A stretch of DNA of 64,000 nt from Branchipolynoe longqiensis (taxonomy: Eukaryota; Annelida; Polychaeta; Phyllodocida; Polynoidae): the NCBI GenBank assembly GCA_030323885.1, contig CM059198.1, forward strand, positions 61,220,917 to 61,284,916. Direction: 5' to 3'. Below the pieces are notes generated by a model. It was not told the origin of the DNA and searched no databases. It saw only the letters and a program-made list of their open reading frames with translations. A program made the position numbers and the translations under genes. Positions 59,378 through 63,908 of the stretch are shown here, in pieces (positions within the stretch are counted from its first letter, which is position 1; every line of letters starts with the position of its first letter).

Positions 59378-59687
59378 GTATCAACCAATCAAGGGTATCA
59401 AAATGAGCAAGGCATATACACATGACAATGATACAGTATGAGTAGTAGTGATCCACAAATCATGACCATGACCATGACTCCTCCGGCCGCATGTCACGTG
59501 ACTCATAGTCATGACATGATGACATAAGTCTCGTGTGAGCGTCACGTGACGGAGCGGCCTCACGTCTCACGGCGTGCTATATTAATGCATAAGAACTGAA
59601 CGGTGAACGTGTTAACACTCACCCATCCTTGTAGTCGTCAAAGTCGCCGTCGCTGTCACTGTCAACGTCACTGATGCTCCTCTTCAT
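33549..59687 (-). CDS. Hey: Hey bHLH-Orange transcriptional repressor (4-exon gene)
   Basis: Coding join on the minus strand: 59687-59623, 56676-56625, 51820-51664, 34306-33549, giving 1032 nt and 343 residues. Hey proteins are nuclear DNA-binding repressors induced by Notch, acting as dimers at E-box-type sites. The predicted protein has a basic region [17 protein letters not shown] (about residues 34-50), a helix-loop-helix to about residue 89, an Orange domain from [18 protein letters not shown] (residues 106-123) to about 146, a Pro-10 run at 180-189, Gly/Ser/Thr-rich linkers, and C-terminal YRPW at 334-337 followed by GAELAY. Gly39 stands where Hes proteins have Pro, a Hey hallmark, and YRPW replaces the Hes WRPW. 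Length is near vertebrate HEY1/2/L (about 300-340). All introns are GT-AG and phases match. An in-frame ATG three codons upstream (59696-59694) is an alternative start; I chose the one giving the family-typical MKR. Coding exons are much more GC-rich than the introns. Confidence 0.95.
34307..34671. other. Start of Hey intron 3 (3' end side)
   Basis: 34409-34440 has a decayed tRNA-like piece of the 321-bp satellite (GGGAGCCTAGGTAGTATAATG), followed by a second partial copy at 34476. Rest unassigned. Confidence 0.5.
34672..34880 (+). mobile_element. SINE-C (mollusc-type) 3' part
   Basis: GGCTGTGGTATGTGCAGTCC, ATAAGAGACCCCTTCCTGC, GGAAAGAGTAGCC, GGTTTCCTCC and tail GTTAAATAAAAC (34853-34864). 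I recall near-identical order in widespread mollusc SINEs, which supports the phylum guess. Confidence 0.75.
34938..34950 (+). promoter_or_regulatory. CTCF-like motif
   Basis: CCAGCAGAGGGCG in context TCACCAGCAGAGGGCGGGGC, a strong match to the CTCF core, in Hey intron 3. Confidence 0.4.
35000..36089. other. Hey intron 3 stretch, no gene seen
   Basis: C-rich 35075-35120; a full CRE TGACGTCA at 35537-35544 in a CpG-containing block; GCGCCACCTGCTCG at about 35978 is CTCF-like. No exon recognised. Confidence 0.45.
36090..36720 (+). mobile_element. SINE-A inserted into SINE-A
   Basis: Outer copy 36090-36365, resuming at about 36707-36720. The inner copy 36366-36695 (330 bp) is flanked by the 11-bp duplication CACAAGTCGGT (36355-36365, 36696-36706). 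The inner copy is near identical to the one at 25202. Confidence 0.93.
36721..36741. repeat. TG microsatellite
   Basis: (TG)n at the broken end of the outer SINE-A. Confidence 0.85.
36848..36970. mobile_element. Short GC-rich element with hAT-like ends
   Basis: 123 bp, CAGGGGCGTC at one end and GGCGCCCCTG at the other, about 75% GC inside AT-rich DNA. CAGGGGCG-type ends are common in hAT elements; no clean 8-bp target duplication is seen (CTTTAAT and AATTAAT flanks). Confidence 0.5.
36971..37854. other. Hey intron 3 stretch, no gene seen
   Basis: ACAC run, AT-rich unique sequence, then GTGTG/GGAG-rich DNA (37530-37665) and C-rich DNA (37755-37812). Confidence 0.45.
37855..38022. mobile_element. 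168-bp MITE
   Basis: CCCCAGTCACACTACAGC and its inverse GCTGTATGTGACTGGGG, TIR of about 28 bp with a few mismatches including TTGCGACCAC/GTGGTCGCAA. Confidence 0.8.
38190..38338 (-). mobile_element. SINE-A head half
   Basis: Antisense from TTGCCCTATCCTAGTAATGC to TCTACCGATTGGGTCACTG. Confidence 0.82.
38497..38850 (+). mobile_element. SINE-A, near full length
   Basis: Head GGGTCGCCAAATGAGTTGAG with a duplicated GATCTGAACCCATGGAATCG segment in the T arm; tail CTAGGAGGTAAAATAACAAC. Confidence 0.87.
39059..39450 (-). mobile_element. SINE-A tail plus near full copy
   Basis: 39059-39125 is a tail fragment; 39154-39450 reaches the head at CTCCCGACCTTCCGCACGG. Both antisense. Confidence 0.82.
39550..39925 (-). 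mobile_element. TTAA-MITE interrupted by SINE-A
   Basis: MITE end ACTGCATAGTCCGAGGAAG at about 39555. A truncated antisense SINE-A (39650-39867) splits the interior at AACTTAGATACT, with AGAAAGTTA repeated at both junctions. The other MITE end is missing. Confidence 0.7.
39926..40230. mobile_element. Relative of the 60903 element
   Basis: GAAGAGTTTAGGTGCAAAACC, AAAGTGGAATTAGCGAGAATT and TTTTCAGGTAA are shared, in rearranged orientation, with 60903-61150. 40190-40225 adds ATTCACCC ... GGGTGAATC, like the TIR of the 14723 element. Confidence 0.5.
40293..40782. mobile_element. MITE-D, second copy with nested end
   Basis: CATCCCCGTTAAACCAAGC to GGTTTAACGGGGTTATACTG. An internal end (GGGGTTTTACTGTA, about 40614-40626) shows two elements combined. 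CGGCCCAGGCCACTTCCGG is shared with the copy at 4002. Confidence 0.78.
40835..40925. repeat. 17-bp GTGTGGGATT repeat
   Basis: Five units of GTGTGGGATTGTGTGGG. Confidence 0.88.
41200..41830. repeat. Degenerate tandem repeat with CTCF-like cores
   Basis: Five diverged units of about 95-155 bp, each with a CCA-CAGAGG-type core: about 41317, 41422, 41575, 41686 and 41781. The core at 41575-41588 is CCACTAGAGGGCAG, a full CTCF-like match; that near 41782 reads ACCAGAGGGCGG. Units also share TTCTTGTCACTGCC and GGAATCATCTGTAA-like blocks. Confidence 0.65.
41885..42208 (-). mobile_element. SINE-A, near full length
   Basis: Antisense, TTTTATGTCCTAGCAACATC to CATTCGGCCAACCCGTCTGG. Confidence 0.88.
42465..42572. 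repeat. AAATATACATCTTTTGGA repeat
   Basis: Six 16-19 bp units; related ATCTACATCTTTGGAA units resume at 42815-42862 beyond the MITE-E, so the MITE inserted into the array. Confidence 0.85.
42576..42809. mobile_element. MITE-E
   Basis: CAGTAAAACCTCTCTAACCG ... TTTAGAGAGGTTTTATTG, longer than other copies by about 40 bp in the middle. Confidence 0.85.
42863..43257. other. Hey intron 3 stretch, no gene seen
   Basis: Poly-C runs at 42922 and 43123, unique GC-richer DNA between. ATGTCGTCTGCTGCTGC near 43207 recurs near 700 and 62340. Confidence 0.4.
43258..43385 (+). mobile_element. SINE-A 3' half
   Basis: CATGGTGCCGGCAACTGGG to CTAGGACTAAAAACAACAAAC. Confidence 0.8.
43755..43825. repeat. TGATTGATTGG / GCTTTACGCC fragment
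   Basis: CTGATTGATTGATTGGTGG followed by GCTTTACGCCGTGTCGG and ATTCACGGCGAC. This resembles tails of common gastropod repeats; a TGATTGATTGCTTGATTGG relative is near 32738. Confidence 0.45.
43868..44190 (+). mobile_element. SINE-A, full length
   Basis: Head GCGGACGCGGTGGCCGAATC, tail CCAGGACGTAAAACTCCAAC. Confidence 0.9.
44356..44370 (+). promoter_or_regulatory. CTCF-like motif
   Basis: CCAACAGGGGGCGCC in context TCACCAACAGGGGGCGCCAC, a very good CTCF core match in Hey intron 3. Confidence 0.42.
44371..45150. other. G-rich and unique stretch, no gene seen
   Basis: GGGGAGG-rich 44460-44560, G runs at 44641-44690, a C run at 44814-44833, then unique AT-rich DNA. Confidence 0.45.
45151..45255. 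repeat. Short fold-back sequence
   Basis: GGTCAACATTTTCACAGGC and GCTTGTGAAAATGTTGATAG are inverted about 60 bp apart. Possibly a decayed MITE. Confidence 0.5.
45640..46520. repeat. Decayed AT-rich satellite, about 185-bp units
   Basis: Landmarks such as TTGATTGTAGCTTAACC, ACTCACTGTGGCTTATC and ATTCACTGTACATAAAGC, each followed by a GATCTTCC-CAAATTTGG-CA block and then TTTTGATTGCA, recur at roughly 45893, 46094, 46278 and 46461. Units are strongly diverged. Confidence 0.65.
46521..47202. other. Hey intron 3 stretch, no gene seen
   Basis: Unique sequence. AGCCCATTAAAGAT near 46915 and CTTTTAATGGGCGCTGCC near 47162 are inverted and may be ends of a decayed element. Confidence 0.4.
47203..47675 (+). 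mobile_element. SINE-A plus extra 3' half
   Basis: 47203-47560 is near full length, with a duplicated T-arm segment (GGGATTAGAACCCACAGG). 47561-47675 repeats only the 3' half, starting CTCCCAGTGGGGCAGC. Confidence 0.85.
47690..48220. promoter_or_regulatory. GC-rich intronic island with CRE and GATA motifs
   Basis: TGACGTAA at 47897-47904 and TGACGTCA at 48079-48086, CCTTATC twice (about 47789 and 47836), a CTCF-like CCACCAGGGGGGCGG at 47986-48000. The block stands out by CpG content from the AT-rich intron and could be an enhancer or alternative promoter. Confidence 0.3.
48288..48986 (+). mobile_element. TTAA-MITE split by a SINE-A
   Basis: MITE ends AGGTTGCCTAGTCTGATGG and CATCGGACTATGCAACT with TTAA at 48288-48291 and 48983-48986. 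The SINE-A at 48487-48806 interrupts it at CTTCAGTAG. Confidence 0.9.
48487..48806 (-). mobile_element. SINE-A, full length with 9-bp TSD
   Basis: 320 bp, antisense, flanked by CTTCAGTAG at 48478-48486 and 48807-48815. The head ends GGGGATGGCCGAATGAG on the minus strand. Confidence 0.94.
48987..49420. mobile_element. Two partial TTAA-MITEs
   Basis: 48987 onward is an inverted partial copy (AGCTGCATAGTCCAATGG) sharing the TTAA of its neighbour. 49217-49410 is a forward copy missing its right half, joined at 49412 to a SINE-B end fragment (CTTATCCATGACATTGATAGG, to about 49465). Confidence 0.75.
49535..50129. mobile_element. 595-bp element with 66-bp terminal inverted repeats
   Basis: Starts CCGGTGTCGCAGTTTCAG and ends with the inverse; the first and last 66 bases match at 64 positions. 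The TIRs contain an NRF1-type CTGCGCATGCGTCA. An internal solo TIR end (GAGAACTGAAACTGCGACAC, about 49777) and a tandem block of about 125 bp (CGTGAGCAATCTTC ... ATATTAAATTG at about 49630 and GTCACGAGCAATCTTCG at 49833) show an internal duplication. No ORF. No clear target duplication; superfamily unknown. Confidence 0.88.
50215..50330. other. GC-rich spacer with CTCF-like core
   Basis: GTAGGTGGCGCTGGCGCAACG (about 50220) and repeated GGCGC(C/T)AGACC motifs; poly-G at 50306-50323. Confidence 0.3.
50386..50650 (-). mobile_element. SINE-A, head truncated, core deletion
   Basis: Antisense from TTTTACATCCTGGCAACATC; GGGTACCGACTTGTGACAG is missing from the core; ends within the T-arm. Confidence 0.82.
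50661..51655. repeat. 70-bp minisatellite abutting Hey exon 3
   Basis: About 14 units, mostly 70 bp, each with GACTGCATGGTG, TTTGAGGTACGCTCC, GAAATGGTCCATTACTTATT and often GCAGCTG (a CAGCTG E-box). The last unit ends GCATTCGAGGTGCC, immediately followed by the TACC of the exon 3 splice donor (minus strand). It lies in Hey intron 3. Confidence 0.92.
51664..51820 (-). CDS. Hey: Hey coding exon 3 (bHLH)
   Basis: 157 nt encoding residues 40-91, starting [14 protein letters not shown] and containing [16 protein letters not shown] and [12 protein letters not shown]. The acceptor is GTTACACAG and the donor AAAG/GTAGGC. It carries helix 1, loop and helix 2 of the bHLH. The intron 3 side of the donor merges directly with a 70-bp minisatellite (50661-51655). 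Confidence 0.95.
51821..52502. other. Hey intron 2 stretch, no gene seen
   Basis: TTATTA-rich block (51930-52040), then imperfect repeats of GTATTTTGTGGGTTAAAATAC-like units (52145, 52210, 52258, 52300) of about 50 bp. Confidence 0.5.
52570..52889 (-). mobile_element. SINE-B, antisense
   Basis: Matches 26215-26540 in reverse: GACTGCCTATCATGGATAAG-like start, CCGACCCAAGGGATTTTTTACC, CATAGACATGGTATGAGAGC and head CTAACCACTCCACCACAG. It lacks the GTTAAATAAAAC tail. Confidence 0.85.
52894..53425 (+). mobile_element. TTAA-MITE, long variant
   Basis: TTAA then AGTTGCATAGTCCGATG; ends ATCATACCATGGAACT then TTAA. About 190 bp longer than standard because the middle (53050-53330) is replaced or inserted. 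Confidence 0.82.
53515..54076. mobile_element. PIF/Harbinger-like MITE with TTA duplication
   Basis: 562 bp, ends AGCCGTGTTTACACGGG and CCCATGTAAACAGGGCT, flanked by TTA (53512-53514, 54077-54079). The duplicated neighbouring unit (about 54518-54530) shows the empty site GGCGAATTATAAC. A 3-bp TTA duplication fits PIF/Harbinger. Internal copies of GCGTTTTA-type sequence recur. Confidence 0.82.
54109..54463 (-). mobile_element. TTAA-MITE in duplicated unit
   Basis: TTAA then AGTAACATAATCCGATG; ends CATCGGACTATGCAACT then TTGT, a mutated TTAA. Confidence 0.85.
54556..54925 (+). mobile_element. TTAA-MITE, complete
   Basis: TTAA at 54556-54559 and 54922-54925, TIRs AGTTGCATAGTTCGATGG and CGTCGGACTATGCAGCT. 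Confidence 0.9.
54926..56044. other. Hey intron 2 stretch, no gene seen
   Basis: GATGAT microsatellite (54955-54995), a GC-rich block (55070-55200), poly-C at 55450-55462 and 55603-55612, CACACA at 55612-55640, and poly-G at 55716-55730 and 55932-55945. No exon recognised. Confidence 0.5.
56045..56525. repeat. GAGTA/GGGTA pentamer repeat
   Basis: About 95 pentamers (AGAGTAGGGTAGAGTAGAGT), with GTTGTGCGTAGAATAG higher-order blocks. It lies 100 bp from Hey exon 2, in intron 2. Confidence 0.92.
56625..56676 (-). CDS. Hey: Hey coding exon 2
   Basis: 52 nt. The acceptor is a T-rich tract ending TTCTAG and the donor is GGG/GTAAGTA. The first base completes the exon 1 Gly codon; the exon then encodes [17 protein letters not shown] and ends in phase 0. 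The KKRRG block is the first half of the basic region, and the intron position inside the basic region agrees with the vertebrate HEY layout as I recall it. It is too short to be found as an ORF; it was located from splice sites, phase and motif. Confidence 0.9.
56862..57035. mobile_element. MITE-E, one end lost
   Basis: Begins AGTCGACCAACCATGGGACC and ends TATAGAGAGGTTTTACTATA. It lies in Hey intron 1. Confidence 0.82.
57113..57440 (-). mobile_element. SINE-A, near full length
   Basis: Antisense, TTTTACATCCTAGCAACATC to GCTCTGCCGATTCGTCCACC. Confidence 0.88.
57441..58157. other. Hey intron 1 stretch, no gene seen
   Basis: Unique AT-rich sequence without recognised coding or repeat content. 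Confidence 0.4.
58158..58470 (-). pseudogene. Non-LTR retrotransposon C-terminal fragment
   Basis: The minus strand reads [39 protein letters not shown] and SNSLLHVIK. The VRG-x-LFN-x-P-xx-IRN followed by [14 protein letters not shown] pattern is the usual C-terminus of animal LINE RT proteins. The upstream part (58471-58541) is low-complexity AG-rich. Truncated and inactive. Confidence 0.82.
58739..59093 (-). mobile_element. TTAA-MITE, complete
   Basis: TTAA then AGCTGCATGGTCCGATGA ... CATCGGACTATGCAACT then TTAA (59090-59093). It lies in Hey intron 1. Confidence 0.92.
59094..59622. repeat. Hey intron 1 proximal part with TA microsatellite
   Basis: (TA)n at 59250-59275 and 59323-59373, then a CATGAC-rich block with the two TCACGTGA E-boxes. 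Confidence 0.7.
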
Positions 59688-59752
59688 GTTGGTCATGTGT
59701 GACTGTGACAGTGTGAGTGCGTGTCGGCCAGAACTCCCGGCAACCACACGTG
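59494..59752. promoter_or_regulatory. CACGTG E-box trio around Hey exon 1
   Basis: TCACGTGA at 59494-59501 and 59542-59549 (start of intron 1) and CACGTG at 59747-59752 (5' side of exon 1). Class B E-boxes are bound by Hey/Hes-type bHLH factors among others, so autoregulation is possible. Confidence 0.35.
59623..59687 (-). CDS. Hey: Hey coding exon 1
   Basis: 65 nt encoding [15 protein letters not shown] and further acidic residues to Lys20-Asp21, ending with two bases (GG) of a split Gly codon. The donor is GG/GTGAGT. The serine/aspartate-rich start matches the N-termini of other Hey proteins. An upstream in-frame ATG would add Met-Thr-Asn. Confidence 0.88.
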
Positions 59753-60560
59753 ACACAGCCGAGCGACGTAGGCAGAACCAACCCGGATATATCAGGCAAG
59801 CAGTGGGTCACGAGGGGAACAGTGAAACCTTGCCATCAAGGCTCAATCACTCCGCTGGTATGGTATATATAACAAGATGGCTGGCAATCCTGGGGCTGTG
59901 GTCGGTGTGTGTGTGTGTGTATGTGCGTGCGTGAGTGACGTCAGTCGGCGTGATAGTATCCAAACTGAGGCGGTGATGTTTTGATGTTTGACGCTTGAAG
60001 GTATTCTTATCTTCTAACAGTCGCTATGGTATTACTTTGTGTCGGTGGCGGCGGAGGTGGTGGTGGTGGGGCTTGAGTAGGTAGTGTTAATCAGTTTGTG
60101 GGAGTGTGGTGGTGGTGGTGGTGGTGATGATGTTGATACTGGTGCTGGTGGTGGTGCTGGTGGTGGTGGTACGTCCGCTTTTCCTGCTGGTAAGGCACAG
60201 ACTGACTGAGTTCCCACGCCCCACGTCCCATTAAAAGGGGGAGGGGGGAAGGGAGGGGGAGAGGGGGAGGGGGAGGGGGCGAGCTGCCGCTGCTGTTGCT
60301 GCCGCAGCCACAATCCATCCACCCGCCTTCCCCCCCACTCCCCCACGCCCCCTAACGGGACGCCCCGGTGCCACGGCGCCGGGTGATTGACAGCTCTCTG
60401 CTACTGGCCAATCAGCGGCGCGCTCACAGTCGGGCGTGCAAGCGGCGCTGTGATTGGTCGGCGGTTCATTAATAGGCTGCCAGCTGGCCCGTCGAGGAGC
60501 GAGCATTATTAAGCCGCAGACTTCACTACCTGAGCGATTCTGCTGCATGGTAATAGCAAA
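59697..60560 (-). promoter_or_regulatory. Hey 5' flank and promoter
   Basis: A GC-richer block just 5' of Hey exon 1. On the minus strand it holds a TATATATA element at about 59861-59870, a CSL/Su(H) site CGTGGGAA at 60211-60218, KLF-like G-rich sequence at 60235-60280, a PBX-MEIS decamer TGATTGACAG (plus strand, 60384-60393) and two CCAAT boxes (60408-60412 plus; 60453-60457 minus). Two start regions are possible: a TATA-driven one near 59835 with a 5' UTR of about 150 nt, or one in the CCAAT island near 60350. The CAG/CAC triplet runs (60060-60170) should not be read as coding. Confidence 0.55.
60211..60218 (-). promoter_or_regulatory. CSL/Su(H) site upstream of Hey
   Basis: Minus strand CGTGGGAA, an exact fit to the YRTGRGAA consensus, 524 bp upstream of the chosen ATG. 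Direct Notch input through CSL is established for Hey genes in vertebrates; use of this site here is inferred. Confidence 0.5.
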
Positions 60561-60902
60561 TTTTTTATATTCAATGTTATCATATGAATTATGATGTGTG
60601 GCTCTGGTGCAGTGGTCAACCTGGAATTAATTTTTTTCCCTCTCATTATTATTGCAAATAAAAATATATAATATTTGCATATAAGAATAAGTGATATTCA
60701 CTCGGTTATTTGTGTTTGTATGTGTGTGTGTTTTGCTTTGGTGTTTTTTTGGGGGGGGGGGGGGCAGGGAGTTACCGCAAAGAAAGGCTTCTCCAAATTT
60801 TGTACTTTACAAGATATGAATTTAGGATTATACATACACATAATAAAAGCCCATCGTTGTTGGATTGGTGTTAACCTGGTTATATATATATATATATACA
60901 TA
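60561..60902. other. AT-rich upstream stretch, no gene seen
   Basis: Includes a T/G run at 60745-60763 and TA repeat at 60882-60898. Confidence 0.45.
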
Positions 60903-61150
60903 TATGAAGAGTTCCTGCGCAAAACCACGTAAACAATAATCCAAAAATGTAGTTTAACTGAATGATTCTTACCTGAAAATAATGTTAATTCTCACTAATT
61001 CCACTTTCCATATGATCACATCGTTATTGAGCAATGGAGAAAAGAATAGGAATATAAAGAAAATAAATAATGTGTTGAAGGTTTGATTCCAATGTTTATC
61101 TCCATATTTGGATTGGCGTTTAAGTGGTTTTGCATCTGAACTCTTCATAT
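60903..61150. mobile_element. Inverted-repeat element
   Basis: TATGAAGAGTTCCTGCGCAAAACCAC and its approximate inverse GTGGTTTTGCATCTGAACTC form imperfect TIRs of about 27 bp, bordered by TA repeats. Related to 39926-40085. Confidence 0.65.
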
Positions 61151-61583
61151 ATATATGTGCTATATAAGTGATTAAGTGAATATAAATAAAGAATAGACCG
61201 TAATGTTTCCGGGGGCCCAGTCTGGGCCCACCATCTATCCACCACCATGACTCTAAGCAGAACCCTGGTCTGGGCACTCTCTCCGCTCCCGACCTCGGCA
61301 CCGGCACCGTCTGCCTCTTGCCTCACTTCAAAATTATATATATATATATATATTCCTTTTAACACATAGTCCAATGAAGTATTATATACTTAGATCTGGG
61401 CATTTATATAGAAATCACCCCACTACGAGTATAAATGCTAAGGGAACACATATATACTTTGCTACTCCCTACATCGGTACATCAGTGGAGTGCCTCCCCC
61501 CCCCAGCTGTCGGAGAGTTGTATACGGGTGGTCCCCCTCGTGCCACACACACTTGATAATAATACACACATATATAATATACA

Positions 61584-61757
61584 CAGTAACACCTCTCTAA
61601 ATCGACCGACCATGGGACCGACTTTAAGTGGTCCATTTAGGGAGGTGGTCGGTTTAGGGAGTTAGAATATGATTACATTGGTATTGTTGGAACTCAAATA
61701 AAGTGATCGATATAGGGGAGTGGTCAACCTATGGAGGTGGTCGGTTAGAGAGGTATA
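61584..61757. mobile_element. MITE-E
   Basis: CAGTAACACCTCTCTAAATC to GGTCGGTTAGAGAGGTATAT; right end decayed into TA repeat. Confidence 0.82.
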
Positions 61758-61769
61758 TATATAATATAT

Positions 61770-61869
61770 AACTTCCACTACTCAGAAGGAAACCATTCGG
61801 CAAATTTATATATATATAGATATATATAGATATATTTTATGTATACAGTATAATATAATATATATATGT

Positions 61870-61917
<48 letters not shown>

Positions 61918-61940
61918 TTTCCTTCTGGGTAGTGGAAGTT
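61770..61940. mobile_element. 171-bp inverted-repeat element around a TA tract
   Basis: AACTTCCACTACTCAGAAGG at one end and CCTTCTGGGTAGTGGAAGTT at the other, extending to 25-bp TIRs with 2 mismatches. The interior is almost only TA repeat. Confidence 0.72.
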
Positions 61941-62410
61941 TGGGCTGGATATATTACAGGAGATGGTGGTGGGAGGTGTGTGTGTGTGCTTAAGGTCTGA
62001 GTGGTTGCTGCCTGCCCGATACTGATGAGATGATGCCACATCCTACAGCACCCCCCCCCCCCCACCCACACCCACCCCCCTTCCAAACCCCTACAATCTC
62101 GCGCCACACTTCTAACAGCAGACATGGTTATCCATGAGTAGGGCCGGCAGGTGCTCCTCCCCCCTCCCCCGCCACACCCCCCCCCCCCTTCGCCCACCAC
62201 CCATCTCGCAGAGCGCGCGGCCTACACGCGAGAGCGTGGGAAAGTATTGGCCGCGCCCCCTTTTGCCCACCGGGGGTACTAACCACCACCGCCTCCCCGA
62301 ACATGTGTGAGCGCTACTACTAGCTTTGCATTGTCGTCTGCTCTGACGAAAATGTCGTCTGCTCACAAGAAGGCGCACTGAGCGTCATGTAAATGTCTGT
62401 TAGCTGTTTT
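61941..62410. other. Upstream stretch with GC block
   Basis: Poly-C runs at 62051-62061 and 62178-62188, GC-rich 62200-62300 with the distal CSL site, and ATGTCGTCTGCTC twice near 62330-62365. Confidence 0.5.
62235..62242 (+). promoter_or_regulatory. Second CSL/Su(H) site, 2.5 kb upstream of Hey
   Basis: Plus strand CGTGGGAA inside a short GC-rich block (62150-62300) standing out from AT microsatellite on both sides. Exact consensus match; function is inferred only from distance to Hey. Confidence 0.35.
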
Positions 62411-62420
62411 ACCACACCAC

Positions 62421-62424
<4 letters not shown>

Positions 62425-62464
<40 letters not shown>

Positions 62465-62860
62465 ATATATGTATATATATAGTATTATATATTATACATC
62501 TATATCATGTATATCATATTATGATATATATAGTATGATCTATATAATATATATATTCTTATGTATACTATGTAATCATAATATGTATATATATATACTA
62601 TAAATAATTATATAGATATTGTATCAATGTATGTATGTATTGTATATATAATTATCGATATAATAATATATGTTGTTAATATGAATATAAATATTATGCA
62701 TCTATATCATGTATATTAATATTATTATATATATGATATCTGTATATACATATATAGTATGATCTATATAATATATATTCTTTTATATATATGTAGATCG
62801 TATCCATATATTTTATACACATATATATATAGGTATATCATGTATATTTGTGTTTTTGTT
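62425..62860. repeat. AT-rich TATATG microsatellite
   Basis: Variable TATATA/TATATG repeats; TCTATATCATGTATAT blocks recur at about 62500 and 62700, and TATAGTATGATCTATATAAT at about 62529 and 62754, indicating an internal duplication of about 225 bp. Confidence 0.8.
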
Positions 62861-62881
62861 TATTTGTTTGTTAAGCTGAAC

Positions 62882-62940
62882 CCCGTCCTGATATGACCTT
62901 AGATGTTGCCAGGACGTGAAACTCCAATAACCAACCAACC
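62882..62940 (+). mobile_element. SINE-A tail fragment
   Basis: CGTCCTGATATGACCTTAG ... CCAGGACGTGAAACTCC followed by AACCAACCAACC. Confidence 0.78.
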
Positions 62941-63392
62941 AACTTAAAGCAGTTCAATGTTACCAATGTCTGGAATCTAGGACTTCGATTCTAATCATTG
63001 AGTTGGTAATATATTATTATCCATATAATATATACTGTTAATATAAATAGCAACAGCGCTTACAGCTTTTTACTTGGCTACACTATTTAGTTTATTGTCC
63101 CGCTACGGTTCTGCAGACCACTATCGCCACCTGGTGTCATTTTATGTAACGCCACCGGCTCGTGACCCGCTCATTCGGGGTAAATTATATGACTATAATG
63201 CAATTATGGGAATATAACCGCCTACACTATTCACCTACAGTTCACCTATGATTGTAGTCCCATTTATACAGGACTTAAAATAGTACTATTCTGTAAGGAC
63301 CTAGTTCCCATTTCTGCCACAGCGGCGCTACCTGCGAGTGGACTTTCTAACTAGTATTATTAGTAAACCTGGACTCACAGCTGGATTTCCCA
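62941..63392. other. Unique sequence, no gene seen
   Basis: Contains CTATCGCCACCTGGTGTCA near 63121, CTCF-like in reverse. No gene recognised. Confidence 0.4.
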
Positions 63393-63450
63393 GTCCTGAT
63401 TTGACCTTAGGTGTTGCCAGGACGTAAAACTCCAACAACCAAGCAAACAG
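63393..63450 (+). mobile_element. SINE-A tail fragment
   Basis: AGTCCTGATTTGACCTTAGG ... CCAGGACGTAAAACTCCAAC. Confidence 0.78.
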
Positions 63451-63515
63451 CTGGGTGTTAAACTATGTGTATATAGCTTAGACTATATATGTATATATGC
63501 ATATAAATATATATA

Positions 63516-63693
63516 CAGTAAAACCTCTCTATACCGACCCCTCCACAGATCGACCACTCGCCTATATCGATCGCTTTATTTGGGTCCAAATAATACCATT
63601 GTGAGGATATTCTAAATCCTTAAGCCGACCACCTCCCTAAATCGTTCACTTAAAGTCGGTCCGAAGGTCGGTGGATTTAGAGAGGTTTTACTG
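63516..63693. mobile_element. MITE-E, complete with TA flanks
   Basis: CAGTAAAACCTCTCTATACC ... TTTAGAGAGGTTTTACTG, TA on both sides. Best reference copy of the family. Confidence 0.9.
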
Positions 63694-63734
63694 TAGTTTA
63701 AAATCCAGCTGTGAGTGTAGGCATATGTATGTAG

Positions 63735-63738
63735 GACC

Positions 63739-63780
<42 letters not shown>

Positions 63781-63782
63781 AC
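63735..63782. repeat. TA microsatellite
   Basis: (TA)n with two TATGTA interruptions. Confidence 0.85.
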
Positions 63783-63908
63783 AAATGGCGGCCTGACAAA
63801 ACAGAGAAGGCGCTGCCAACATATGGCAATACCAAGTTATCTGTGGCGCTGTGGTCAAGGAATCAATTTCACAATCCACCAAACTAAATTGATGACAACA
63901 TATTACAT

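Noticed and set aside
60032..60548. His- and Pro-rich ORFs in the Hey 5' flank
   Set aside because: CAC/CAG triplet repeats and a C-rich tract; no match to the Hey N-terminus and not needed for a complete Hey reading frame.
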